Assembly (NCBI RefSeq): GCF_964204645.1
Contig: NC_134026.1
Coordinates: 3,100,001 to 3,164,000 of the forward strand
DNA: 64,000 nucleotides
Direction of reading: 5' to 3'
DNA from: Tubulanus polymorphus
Lineage: Eukaryota > Nemertea > Palaeonemertea > Tubulaniformes > Tubulanidae
The translations under genes were made by a program, and so were the position numbers. The notes under the pieces were generated by a model. It did not search any database and had not been told where the DNA came from. It saw only the letters and a program-made list of their open reading frames with translations. Each line of letters starts with the position of its first letter. The first letter of the stretch is position 1. Shown piece after piece: positions 12,169-21,847 of the stretch.

Positions 12169-14495
12169 TTGTGATGTCCATTTTGAAGACATGATATTCA
12201 TGAAGACTTGTTTTACCAGGTACTCTCTTGTTGAGTGAAGTAAGGCAGAGTCTGCCATGTTCTGGCACAATGAAATGAAGAGATCCCGATCTAGTCATCA
12301 CATGTATTTCAGAATATTTCACTCTGAATTTTGCAAAAATTGAATTATCTAAAAACATTTGATCCATGCATATGCTGTTGTTATTTTTGTTATGTAGACC
12401 GAAATAATCCATAACGAATTTCCACGAATCTATTGAAAAGCTGTCTTCTTCATATTATTTGTTAAAATTCAAATTTAAATGAATTATATATCAGAATTAG
12501 TTTTAACAAATGACTGTCTTGCTTCCCATTACTTGGAGTGATTAGTCTGATTCTAATCAACCAGCCACTTCCAGGACCGGCAGACCCGCATACTTTTGCT
12601 CATTCTTGCTTGTCATTTATTAGCAGCTGGATAAATCTTCAAAGCAAGAAAGACATTCAAGCAAAACCCGATATCCACTACCAAGACCAGCAAAATTATA
12701 CTTTTGTTTATCCTATACTGGTTAACTGTACGACTATTCTTGAATTGCACAAAGATATTGTCTAAATCCCTGATTCTTAACAATTTGACTGTTTGCACCT
12801 AGGACACCCCGGTTTATCCTCTATTTGGGCAGTTTTCGGTAAATGAAACTCTCAAGTTGCAAAATTGAATTTCCTCATCACTGTATTAGCCCCATACCAG
12901 TCTAATTTAACTGGATGAAATCCTCAAAGCACGAAAAGTAAAAACAAAGATTTAAGCAAACAGGATGATATCCATATATTATACCACGTGAAATGATTAA
13001 ACCACTGAGACATAAATACCACAATAAATGATGAAAAATAAGCACGTTACATTAATAATTACCGGTAGGGGAAGAAAATCGATCAAAAGAAAAAAGCATG
13101 AACATGTACATGGAACAAATAGAGATATATGAATCGAACGAAATAGCTTGTAATTAGTAATGTATCCAAGAAGTAATGAACAATGAGTTGTTTATAATGT
13201 GACATTCATACATAGAATCAACCAGTACGCTGTAATGTTCACCGTATACAGTTCAATATCACCGTTTCTCTCCCAATAGAATTTCCAACCTGTTTGAATA
13301 AGCCTTGCGTGTTAAAAAAAATAAAGAGAATATAGCTCAAAAGATAAGAAAAAGCGTTGTTTTAAATAGTGAAGATCATTAAATAATAAATAGCCAAAGA
13401 TCATTCCAACATTTCATGAAATACAATAAATATACCATTTCAGCTTATCTACAATTTAATTCGACTACAACAGTATAATAGTAACTAGGAACCAATTCAT
13501 AATAATTAGACACATTAATAATAAGAAAAACATGCAATATTTCTATATGTCATGTACATTCGGTTATCATGAACTATATACACACAATACAGCTTCCCGT
13601 TTCAAAATATAAGTGCTCAGACAGTTTTCATATTATATACACATTTTTTGAGGAATACATGTTGTTTATTTTGAACTGGATCAGAAATTTAACAATTTCA
13701 TTTAGCAAAATTCAGCACATCTGAGAAATAATAATAATCAACGTAAAATACATATTATATCTAGTGAGGTGATAGATCAAATACCACATACGTGGATTAC
13801 GAATGGAATTAACAATTATTCTGACTGTGCAATAAAACTGCAATCGAACGAAACTAGAATTAGATGATATATATATATATATTGGTATATATATTTTTGT
13901 GGATGAGAATTGTGTAAAAATATCTTCAATGATGAATAATGAATCGTGATGGTTTTGTACCGACATACAATCATGAATACTTAAGTGAAGTGATTAAAGT
14001 GGATCGCCGATAAAATCAAATAAGCGAGAATGTCAGTGGTTGAATAAATTTGTTTTCATATCGATTGACGCTGATGAGAAATGGATTTTTTAAGCATAAC
14101 AAACGGTCAAATATTTCAATCCATATGAAGATCACGTTTTACAGAATTCGCCAGTAAATCAGTTTGCACACGGAGATGGATCTGGTAAATCACGATGTTA
14201 TTTTATTGAATCGTACTTTTGCATATTTTTTCAACTTTCAATTCATTTATTTGAAGATGAAACACAATTGACGCGTTGTGGCTTCATCCGAATTTCTATC
14301 AGTTGAACGAAGTTCATCATCGTATTCGCCACGAACTGTCTTTTCACTGGAGATGAAGCAACGACGCAACATTTTTTTCTAAAATTGATAACAGCGCCAT
14401 CTGTGGGAAGATTACAGGAGTAAACAGCAGTATACCGATAGTTTTTTCTCTACGCAATAGAAGTGAAAACGGTCTCGAGTTGTAACTCGTTCATT
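12169..14495. other. Intergenic / 3' flanks of MEAK7-like and UBE2G1 copy A
   Basis: AT-rich sequence without recognisable exons. An AATAAA at about 13023-13028 may serve the MEAK7-like transcript. An (AT)n run lies near 13866-13885. Short open frames near 12125 (-), 12538 (+) and 13712 (-) show no family similarity. The convergent partner UBE2G1 copy A begins at its putative 3' exon at 14614-14496. Confidence 0.5.
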
Positions 14496-14614
14496 TCATA
14501 CGGGAAGATTATCATAGTCTGCCAAGGAAACATTCGAATCCGATAATTTAAGTCTTGCATAAACAACACCTGCCTGAGTTTTGATATTTTCAGCTGCTAC
14601 CAGCACAAATGGCA
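14496..14614 (-). other. Conserved orphan exon-like segment downstream of UBE2G1 copy A
   Basis: After an acceptor (AG at 14616-14615) the minus strand reads openly in one phase: PFVLVAAENI, then KTQAGVVYARLKL, and stops at TGA 14498-14496. The equivalent place downstream of copy B (18360-18284) has PFVLVAAENI then RTQAGVVYA. The few base differences between the copies in this stretch are mostly third-position changes in this frame. A matching donor in both copies lies at about 14894 in the 3'UTR of the E2 gene. Read through that junction the frame meets stops and has no start, so it may be a 3'UTR exon, an alternative C-terminus or part of an unrecognised small gene. Confidence 0.4.
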
Positions 14615-14717
14615 CTGAAAAAATGGACGATAAACTGTGTATTAACTACAATGAATGGTCATATATTTCGGTTCACAGCGATAATTGATAAACAACAGTA
14701 AATACATATAATCCACT

Positions 14718-14790
14718 AACTTCAAGGAATGACTGATCTGGAGGGACCCTGTACTACAGGGTCCTTCCAGATCAGTCATTCCTTGGAGTT
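14718..14790. repeat. 36-bp-arm hairpin in UBE2G1 copy A 3' intron
   Basis: The left arm AACTTCAAGGAATGACTGAT and its continuation to 14753 are mirrored at 14755-14790 with only two or three mismatches and almost no loop (centre CTGTACTACAG). A related sequence lies at about 15165-15350 and another at about 54925-55060, so it belongs to a dispersed repeat family. Confidence 0.85.
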
Positions 14791-14921
14791 TTCAAGGAGA
14801 AAATTTCAAGCACATTAAAAGCATTTAAGAAGCTGTTTTCATTCAGGGAATCAAAGAGTCGTAGAGACCCTGAATATATATGTCAGTACATACCCTCATC
14901 AATTCGATCACATGAAGTTCA

Positions 14922-15791
14922 TCAATTCAATGAGTCTTTTACATTTTTTGACACCTCCTTCCTGAAAGCTCTGAAATTTTCCCTGAATTGTTTCTACAAA
15001 ATGAAAGAGAAAACATTTGTACTAGTACAGAAAACATCTTTTCAGTATAGCCTATATTTGAACAATTACAGTATGCAGATCGGGCAGTCAAGAGAACTTT
15101 ACCACATTTCAGAGACCCAAAGAATTAAAGAAATATATAACATGGGACTTTCACTCAATCTCAATCAGGGTCCCTACAGATTAGCCATTCCTGGATGTAA
15201 GGAGTTTTCCATGAGTTAAAAAGGAGAAAATTTCTGCATCACTTTCATACCGTATCCAAATTACAGTACTCCTCCTAAATCGTGTTCATCTCAGTAAAAG
15301 TATTCTGTGCTTTTTTGTAAGCAAGTTCGAAAGTATTTTCCTTTTTGACAGGAGTGTTTAAGGCATTGCGGAGTCTGAGGAACCCAGTCAAAAACTAAAC
15401 TTTACAATACGATTGCAAAAAATGTCCCCGAAAGCTGACCAACACAGGGCAAAGTTTACTCGATGATGACTTACTGCTGCATCGATATTGGCAGGTGATT
15501 CTGTATTAGGATCGGATAGCATTGAAATCACACTGAGTAATATCGATTCGACAGTATGTACCGGTAACCATCGTTCACTCGCTCTTTCGTAGCCATATTT
15601 ATCTTCCCCCGGTTCATGTAGTATCGATATACACACCGTTCCATCGCTGTGAACTGAAATATACACAAACCATTCAATGCATTTAATGGGTTAATTCAAT
15701 TTCATTCTAAATCTTCGTAGAGTAGCCGTGTTAACCAGGTTTAAAATAAGTAACGAGACGAGTAGTACTGTATAGGTTAACTATCTATTTG

Positions 15792-15823
<32 letters not shown>

Positions 15824-17343
15824 TAGTGCTTATATAGCGCCTTTCCAATGAATGCTCAAAGCGCTGTCACTCAATTATTACCCAGCTTCTGTTACCAATC
15901 CAGTACATTCTTACTCTCCCTGGGGAGATGCAACACCGATACGCTGCAGAGCGATCAAGGCGTCGTCAGCCAGTAGCAATTGTGAATTAATGCCTTGCCT
16001 AAGGACACTACAGCACAGCCGGGGTTCGAACACACAACCTCCCGATTGGGGGGCGAGCACTCTACCGCTAAGCCACACTGCTCCACACATTTGATGCACG
16101 AGCTTTCGTTTCTAATGAATAGAAGCTTCATCAACTCATTCACCTGATGAAGCTATACAGTACTACTCGTCTCATTACTTATTCTAAATCTGTAATCATC
16201 AATCTGAATAATCGATTAATGATGACAAACATTCAGAGTAAGCCAATACATACCATTAGGGTGCCATATTTTGGAGACAAAAGTCATTTTTGGCGGTTTA
16301 TAGGGATATTCTTGTGGAAAAGTCAAATGTGCTTTGAAAAGTCCTCCTTCACTAGAAATGTAAAGGAACAAATCACATCAGAGATAGCTTTCGTAGACTA
16401 GGTTCCTAAAACTTTTACAGGATGCCTACTTACTAGCAAGTTTCTGGTGGGCCAACGACACAAACTTCCCATTTAAACAAATCGTTATCATCGATGAGAC
16501 CAGCGGAATAGCCAGTGTGTTTACACTTACCAATATCTGAAATTAAAATAAATCAAACCATATTATAGGAGCGTTGTAAGCCTAACTGAGATACTGTAAA
16601 TTGATTTTTCAGCCAGTATAGGTCAGACAGGGTGCGGTCAAATGTTCAGAAAGGCCCAGTCTCACAGGCCCGAGTGATCAAATATTTAGAAAGGCAGTCA
16701 CCCTTGCATTTCAGTTTCATTTGTCCTACAGTTTCTTCTCTTTATCTAGATCATAAGCATCACTGCGTTTCGTAATTGGCAACTGACTCCCCTCTGGAAC
16801 TCCCCTTTTGAAATTCAAACCAAGTTCCACTCATTTCACAAGGTCACAATTTCTAAAACACACTTTCGATGGAATTTTTAAAATTTTAGAGGTTTGACTG
16901 TTTGGGAAGCATATCCAAAGCACCTGATTTTCAAAACCAACTCGGGGACGGACACCCCTCACTGCGCAGATACCCACGCCATTCGCGCCCAGTTTCCAGG
17001 TTACTAAATGTTGCTTTCGACTTCCCTTTTTTGAAATATCAGGTGACGCCCGTGTGGTTTGTACATCAGGGTCTTTATAGATCCAATTTACTAAACACTT
17101 AAAACTGATAGGCTGATATGTAGAAAACCGACTGAATCGAATGATGAGCCTGTTGATGATAATTGGTACCGAATGAAGGCGAATGATTCCAAGAAAACGC
17201 AGCGCACACATCTTTACACAAAAGAATTTAAAAGTACAATTATGGCTGAATAAATCGCTTAATCGGGCATAAAACTATATCTATTTAACAAAATTACCCA
17301 GAAGCTGCTTTCTCAATAAGGCGACGGCTGTTGTGGAGGCCAT
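14922..17343 (-). CDS. Ubiquitin-conjugating enzyme E2 G1-like, tandem copy A
   Basis: E2 enzyme of the UBE2G1/UBC7 class, which forms a ubiquitin thioester and passes ubiquitin to substrates with RING ligases. Minus-strand exons 17343-17298, 16536-16434, 16351-16254, 15653-15475 and 14993-14922 give 165 residues (human UBE2G1 is 170). The HPN motif (IWHPNV), catalytic Cys in [11 protein letters not shown], and the long acidic loop [15 protein letters not shown] are all intact, so it is predicted to be active. The N-terminus ([16 protein letters not shown] then [18 protein letters not shown]) departs from the usual NKNP-VEGFSAG, whereas copy B keeps it. Exon 4 and its intron edges are almost identical to copy B. 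A tRNA-derived SINE sits in intron 3. An expressed paralogue is likely; a decaying copy is less likely because all five exons are open and correctly spliced. Confidence 0.88.
15165..15350. repeat. Dispersed repeat, copy 1
   Basis: Contains a segment like the 14718 hairpin arm (CCCTACAGATTAGCCATTCC) followed by ATTACAGTACTCCTCCTAAA and TTTTTTGTAAGCAAGTTCGA. The same order with substitutions recurs near 54925-55060. Borders are not defined. Confidence 0.55.
15792..16084 (-). mobile_element. tRNA-derived SINE with (ATT)n tail
   Basis: Read on the minus strand from 16084 it begins GAGCAGTGTGGCTTAGCGGT, which resembles an A box, followed by the B-box-like GTTCGAACCCC. The body ends with GGAAAGGCGCTATATAAGCA and a tail of ATT triplets at 15821-15792. 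This tRNA-like head plus GGCGCTATATAAG end is a recurrent SINE form in marine invertebrates. It lies in intron 3 of UBE2G1 copy A, in the same orientation as the gene. Copy B has no equivalent, so the insertion came after the gene duplication or was lost from B. Confidence 0.85.
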
Positions 17344-18283
17344 GGGTCCAGTATTTAGGTATTTTTTCGCCTCTTCGTAATAATAAGCCACCGACTGCAA
17401 TGAGTGGTGAGGAGAGTAGTGGTGCTACTGATCGCGCTGACGCATGCGCGAATACTAAATTCAATCAATTTTGTTGCTAAACCGGATGTTGATTTCTAGT
17501 GGAGGCCACGTGCTCGATAAATGTCAAAATATACAAGACGTCCTGGATCATTCAGAATGCTCAGTGTACATCGAGAAAATCAATAAAAGATATTGAAAGT
17601 CTACATTCAAATTAAAACATATTTTTTTGTAGAAATAAATTTATTTTTCGTAACAAAAAATGATTCAGATTCCTGATTCACATTATATATAACTACAATT
17701 TACTACAATTTCATGATTTTACTTATGTACAAACATAACTATCATTAAATTAACCCAGTCCTGGTAGTGTCTACTATCCTCAGTGATCTCTGTTCAGCTC
17801 AACAATCCTCAGACACTATAAGGTTTTTGGTGAACATTTAAGTTGAACTCTGACAAAACACGAACAACTAATTAAGTTACAATGGACTCACAGCAAAAAA
17901 AAACAGGAAAACAGTAAAGTGTGTACGAACAATTGTACACATGATATGTACTATCAGGAAAATAACATCCAAAAAAACAATAGAACATAAAATGTAAATA
18001 CCAAAAGAATCACCACTGAAAGTAAACTTTTCATTCAGATTCAAGTCGATTCAACTAATTAGGTAACTAATTAGGGCTTTATACATACACAGAGAAATAA
18101 ATACACACTACAGAAAAAAGGTAATTCAGAAATAAGATCAATATAATTAGGACATTTTCAATATTATGATCATTCGAGTCTTTCAAATACAATAGACGGA
18201 AGCAGTAAACTGGTAGTTTTTCCTTGATGCAATAGAAGTTTGGTTTCGAGGTATAACTCGTACAAGTCATATGGGGGAACAGT
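17344..18283. other. Spacer between UBE2G1 copies, with the promoter of copy A
   Basis: Non-coding by inspection. The upstream part carries CTGACGCATGCGCGAATA near 17437-17454, matched at 20185-20202 upstream of copy B, so the promoter was duplicated with the gene. AT-rich sequence at 17600-17710 also has its counterpart at about 20440-20545. The remainder is probably the 3' flank of copy B. Confidence 0.5.
17440..17450. promoter_or_regulatory. NRF-1-like palindromic site upstream of UBE2G1 copy A
   Basis: ACGCATGCGCG, about 100 bp upstream of the start codon. It fits the NRF-1 consensus (YGCGCAYGCGCR) with a mismatch on the minus strand and is retained in the same position upstream of copy B. 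The binding factor is inferred from the motif only. Confidence 0.45.
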
Positions 18284-18360
18284 CTAGGAATAATTTAAGT
18301 TAGCATAAACAACACCTGCTTGAGTTCTGATATTTTCCGCTGCCACCAGCACAAATGGCA
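18284..18360 (-). other. Conserved orphan exon-like segment downstream of UBE2G1 copy B
   Basis: Counterpart of 14614-14496. After an acceptor (AG at 18362-18361) one phase reads PFVLVAAENI, RTQAGVVYANLNYS and stops at TAG (18286-18284). Downstream of VVYA it differs from copy A by a 2-nt indel, so conservation stops near there. A donor (GTATGT) at the matching place in the E2 3'UTR is also kept. The function is unknown. Confidence 0.4.
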
Positions 18361-18451
18361 CTGAAACAATGAAAAATAAACAGTGTATTTATACGGATAT
18401 TACCACTAGTAAACATATATGTCACTATACATACCCTCATCAATTCAATCT

Positions 18452-20008
18452 TCACAACTTCAGCAATGAGTCATTTACATTTTTCGACACCTCCTTCCTG
18501 AAAGCTTCGTAATCTTCCCTGAATTGTATCTGTAAAATGAAAGGGCAAACATTTCTTCCAGTTCAGAAAAAACTTTCAGCATAGTCTGATTGAACAATTA
18601 CACTATTCGTGACAGTAGCAGAGTCGAGCAGTTGAAGAGAACTTTACACCATTTCAGTGACTCAAAGAATTAAAGAAATATATACCATGGGACATTCACT
18701 CAATCTCAATAACTTAATATGGCAGAAAGCTGACCAAAGCAGGGCAAAGTTTACTTGATGATGACTTACTGCTGCATCGATATTGGCAGGTGATTCTGTA
18801 CCGGTATAAGGATCGGATAGCATTGAAATCACACTGAGTAATATCGATTCGACAGTATGTATCGGTAACCATCGTTCACTCGCTCTTTCATAGCCATATT
18901 TATCTTCCCCGGGTTCATGTAGTATTGATATACACACCGTGCCATCGCTGTGAACTGAAATATACACGGCCATTCAATGCATTTAATAGGTTAATTCAAT
19001 TTCATTCTAATTCTGTAATGATCATTCTGAATAATAGATTAATAATGACAAACTTTCCAAGTAAACCAATTACATACCATTAGGATGCCATATTTCGGAG
19101 ACAAAATTCATTTTTGGGGGTTTATCTGGATATTCATGTGGAAAAATCAAATGCGCTTTGAAATATCCTCCTTCACTAGAAATGAAAATGAACAAATCAC
19201 ATCAAACAGACATATAACTTCTGTAGACCAGGTTTACAGGAGGCCTACTTACTAGCAAGTTTCTGGTGGGCCATAGACACAAACCTCCCATCTATATATA
19301 TCATCATCATCAATAAGACCAGCGGAAAAGCCCATGGTTGGAGATTTATTCATTGCTGAAATATGAAAAAACAGGAGAGTTTTCAGCTGAGATACTATAG
19401 ATACAGGCCAGGCCTCACAGAGTGGTCAATGTTTAGAAAGGCATTCACCATTGCATTTTAGATTCATAACAGTATTTCTTTCACTTGTCAAAGCCCTACG
19501 TCTAGTGGGATTAGCAACTGACCCTTTTGAAATTTAAGTTCTGCTCTTTTTTTACAAGGTTGAAATTTCTAGCTATACATACGCTTCCGGGGAATTTTTG
19601 AAATTTTGGTGGTTTACTGTTTGGGAAGTGCATCCGAGGTGCTGATTTTCAAAATTGGGGTGGACTTCCAAACCCCCCATTCTCATGATTCTGCAGATGT
19701 GCCTTTGCATTCAGTTTTCCGGTTATTGCTGATTTCGACCTCCCCTCTGAAACGTATCCAGTGACGAACAGTCGTTTGTCACAAACTTGGCCAGGTGTCG
19801 AAAATCAAATTTACAACATTATCCATGTTATCCTACCAGTCAAACTTATAGATCCAATAAACTAACACTTGAAAAAAACGAGAAAACTGATCCAATAAAC
19901 TAACACTTGAAAAAAACGAGAAAACTGACTGGCCTAAATCTTCATCTATTCCAAAAAAATACCCGCAAGCTCCTTTCTTAATAACAATGCTCCTCTTTCC
20001 TCAGTCAT
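18452..20008 (-). CDS. UBE2G1: Ubiquitin-conjugating enzyme E2 G1, tandem copy B
   Basis: Minus-strand exons 20008-19963, 19355-19253, 19175-19078, 18954-18770 and 18529-18452 give 169 residues, matching human UBE2G1 (170). The N-terminus [20 protein letters not shown] then [20 protein letters not shown] is the canonical form, so this is the likely orthologue. Catalytic Cys ([11 protein letters not shown]), HPN and the acidic loop are present. Exon 4 is 6 nt longer than in copy A, giving SDPYTGTES in place of SDPNTES. The tail reads [20 protein letters not shown]. The gene lies head to tail behind copy A, with its own upstream NRF-1-like site at about 20189-20198. Confidence 0.93.
19851..19926. 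repeat. Direct tandem repeat, two 38-nt units
   Basis: GATCCAATAAACTAACACTT and the following 18 nt are repeated exactly once, ending AAACGAGAAAACT. It lies in intron 1 of UBE2G1 copy B. Copy A has one related unit near 17080-17107. Confidence 0.9.
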
Positions 20009-20090
20009 GGTGCCAGTATTTCAGTGGTTTTTCGCTAAGTAATGTTTATATTTTCACAGTGGGTGTGGGAGAGTAGTGTGTAGTGCTTCC

Positions 20091-20154
20091 ATAGAGAAAT
20101 GTAAACTGTAGTTGACATTTCTATAGAGAAACGTAAACTGTAGTTGACATTTCT
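20091..20154. repeat. Direct tandem repeat, two 32-nt units
   Basis: Units start ATAGAGAAATGTAAACTGTA and ATAGAGAAACGTAAACTGTA and differ at one base. The pair lies about 100 bp upstream of the start codon of UBE2G1 copy B and is absent upstream of copy A. Confidence 0.9.
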
Positions 20155-21847
20155 ATATATGGTAGTTCCACACTACTGATCACACTGACGCATGCGCGAA
20201 TAATACAATCATCGCTATACAATAACGGATGTTGATTTCTAGTGGAAGGCAGGTGCTCGAGTATTTCAAAGATATATCTTGGAGTTATCATTTTCAAATG
20301 ATTACTCCAAGAATATATATACATTCAAGTTGTCCTAATATAGCTCTGGATCCTGCAGAATATCAAAAGTCTATCAAAAGAAACTACGATGTCATAATCC
20401 TACACAAAATTACAATTATAAGTAACCAGCACAAAATATACATTCAATTTAAAACACATGTTTTTTTTAGTAGAAATAGATGTATTCTTCATAACAAAAA
20501 ATGATTGATATTCCTGATTTACATGTTTATATTACAACAATTTACATACACAGAGGTTATTTTCAAAGTTAATGTTTAGAATGAAACTAGAAATTCAGCG
20601 GTGGGGGTTTTAAAACAAGGACATACAGAAAAGACATGATTTTACCGACGCACAAACATAACATTATCAACACTGAACTCTAACAATACATGAACACTAT
20701 AACATATTCCAATGGATTGGACTCACAGCAAACGTACAGGAAAGTGTGTTGATAAAAATGTATTCAATAGAAAAATTATAAGATGAGCGATTCTACTAAA
20801 TTACAGTTATCTAAACTTTATTAAACTTTAGTATTTTGTAGGTTATATATCGTTATATAATCTATTGTGATTGCAATCTAATTTACCTATCCTATGTAAT
20901 CATGCACTATACAGAGCAATCAAATATTTCTTTGCTTCCTAAATCATCAAATTTTGCCATCAACCTATCAGGTAGCCCTCGATTAGAAGGGATGACATAC
21001 TTTTGGAATTTTCCTATTGAGCTTTTCAGTCGGCTTTGAAATAAATATACAGTCGTGTTATGAAAGCGTGAAAAGACTTAAATGCAACAGAAATGAATGA
21101 TGTTCAATTGAGTGCACTGAATGTAGTACAATAAAAACAAAGACTTCCACTTTCACAAGAACAACTAAGACACATCAACAAACAAACTCTTTTTTGACAA
21201 GTAGTATTGGTGATGATCAATTACAGACAAGGTGGACACAGAGGAAATTCCAAACCCATTAACATAAGCACATTTTGTATAATAGGCCCCTCTCTTACCA
21301 GGCAATAATAGATACACAGGGCCAACTTTGTTTAGTAACCCAAGACGTCTTTGTGAAGTAACTCAGTTTAGATAATTCAATTCGATCGAACCGGCTCACA
21401 AAAACGCCTCCAGTTAAATTGTCATAGCAGCCACCATATTATTAAGAGGGATTTATTCATATAAGTCTATATCTTTGACCGGTATATCAATATATCTCAG
21501 CATGACACAATTTATTTGGCTTTTTCATTTTCAATCAAATAATGTTATAATTCTCTATTTTTGAGAAATCATTTTCTATTTGCAGCAGTCAAGAGATTTC
21601 TAATTAGGAATGATTATCAATAAGAGTTTGACAGCAGTATCAGAGCACTCGATGCTCTTAGTGAAGCAAAAATGCACGGCACTCTGAATTACCCCAAAAG
21701 TGCCGGATAAATTTTGTAATATTCATTCAATAGTCAAACCATTCGACTAGGACCTGGGCCTGAAACGAAGCTCGAAAAATACATCACTCTGATCAAGAAT
21801 CAATTTTGAAACAACATATTTGGCACGTTGACTAGGAAAATGAAGCC
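20155..21847. other. Intergenic region upstream of UBE2G1 copy B and downstream of NFATC2IP
   Basis: Apart from the NRF-1-like site and a small hairpin at 20271-20319 (TATCTTGGAGT against ACTCCAAGAATA), no exon or RNA gene was recognised. The part to about 20550 is duplicated upstream of copy A. The rest should contain the NFATC2IP 3'UTR. Confidence 0.45.
20188..20198. promoter_or_regulatory. NRF-1-like palindromic site upstream of UBE2G1 copy B
   Basis: GACGCATGCGC, the counterpart of the site at 17440. Conservation between the two diverged 5' flanks suggests functional constraint. Confidence 0.45.

Noticed and set aside
15911-16143. Minus-strand open frames at 15911-16099 and 15955-16143
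   Set aside because: They are the SINE body read as protein.
14922-17343. UBE2G1 copy A as a pseudogene
   Set aside because: All five exons are open, splice sites are intact and the catalytic Cys and HPN motif are present; N-terminal divergence alone does not show loss of function.
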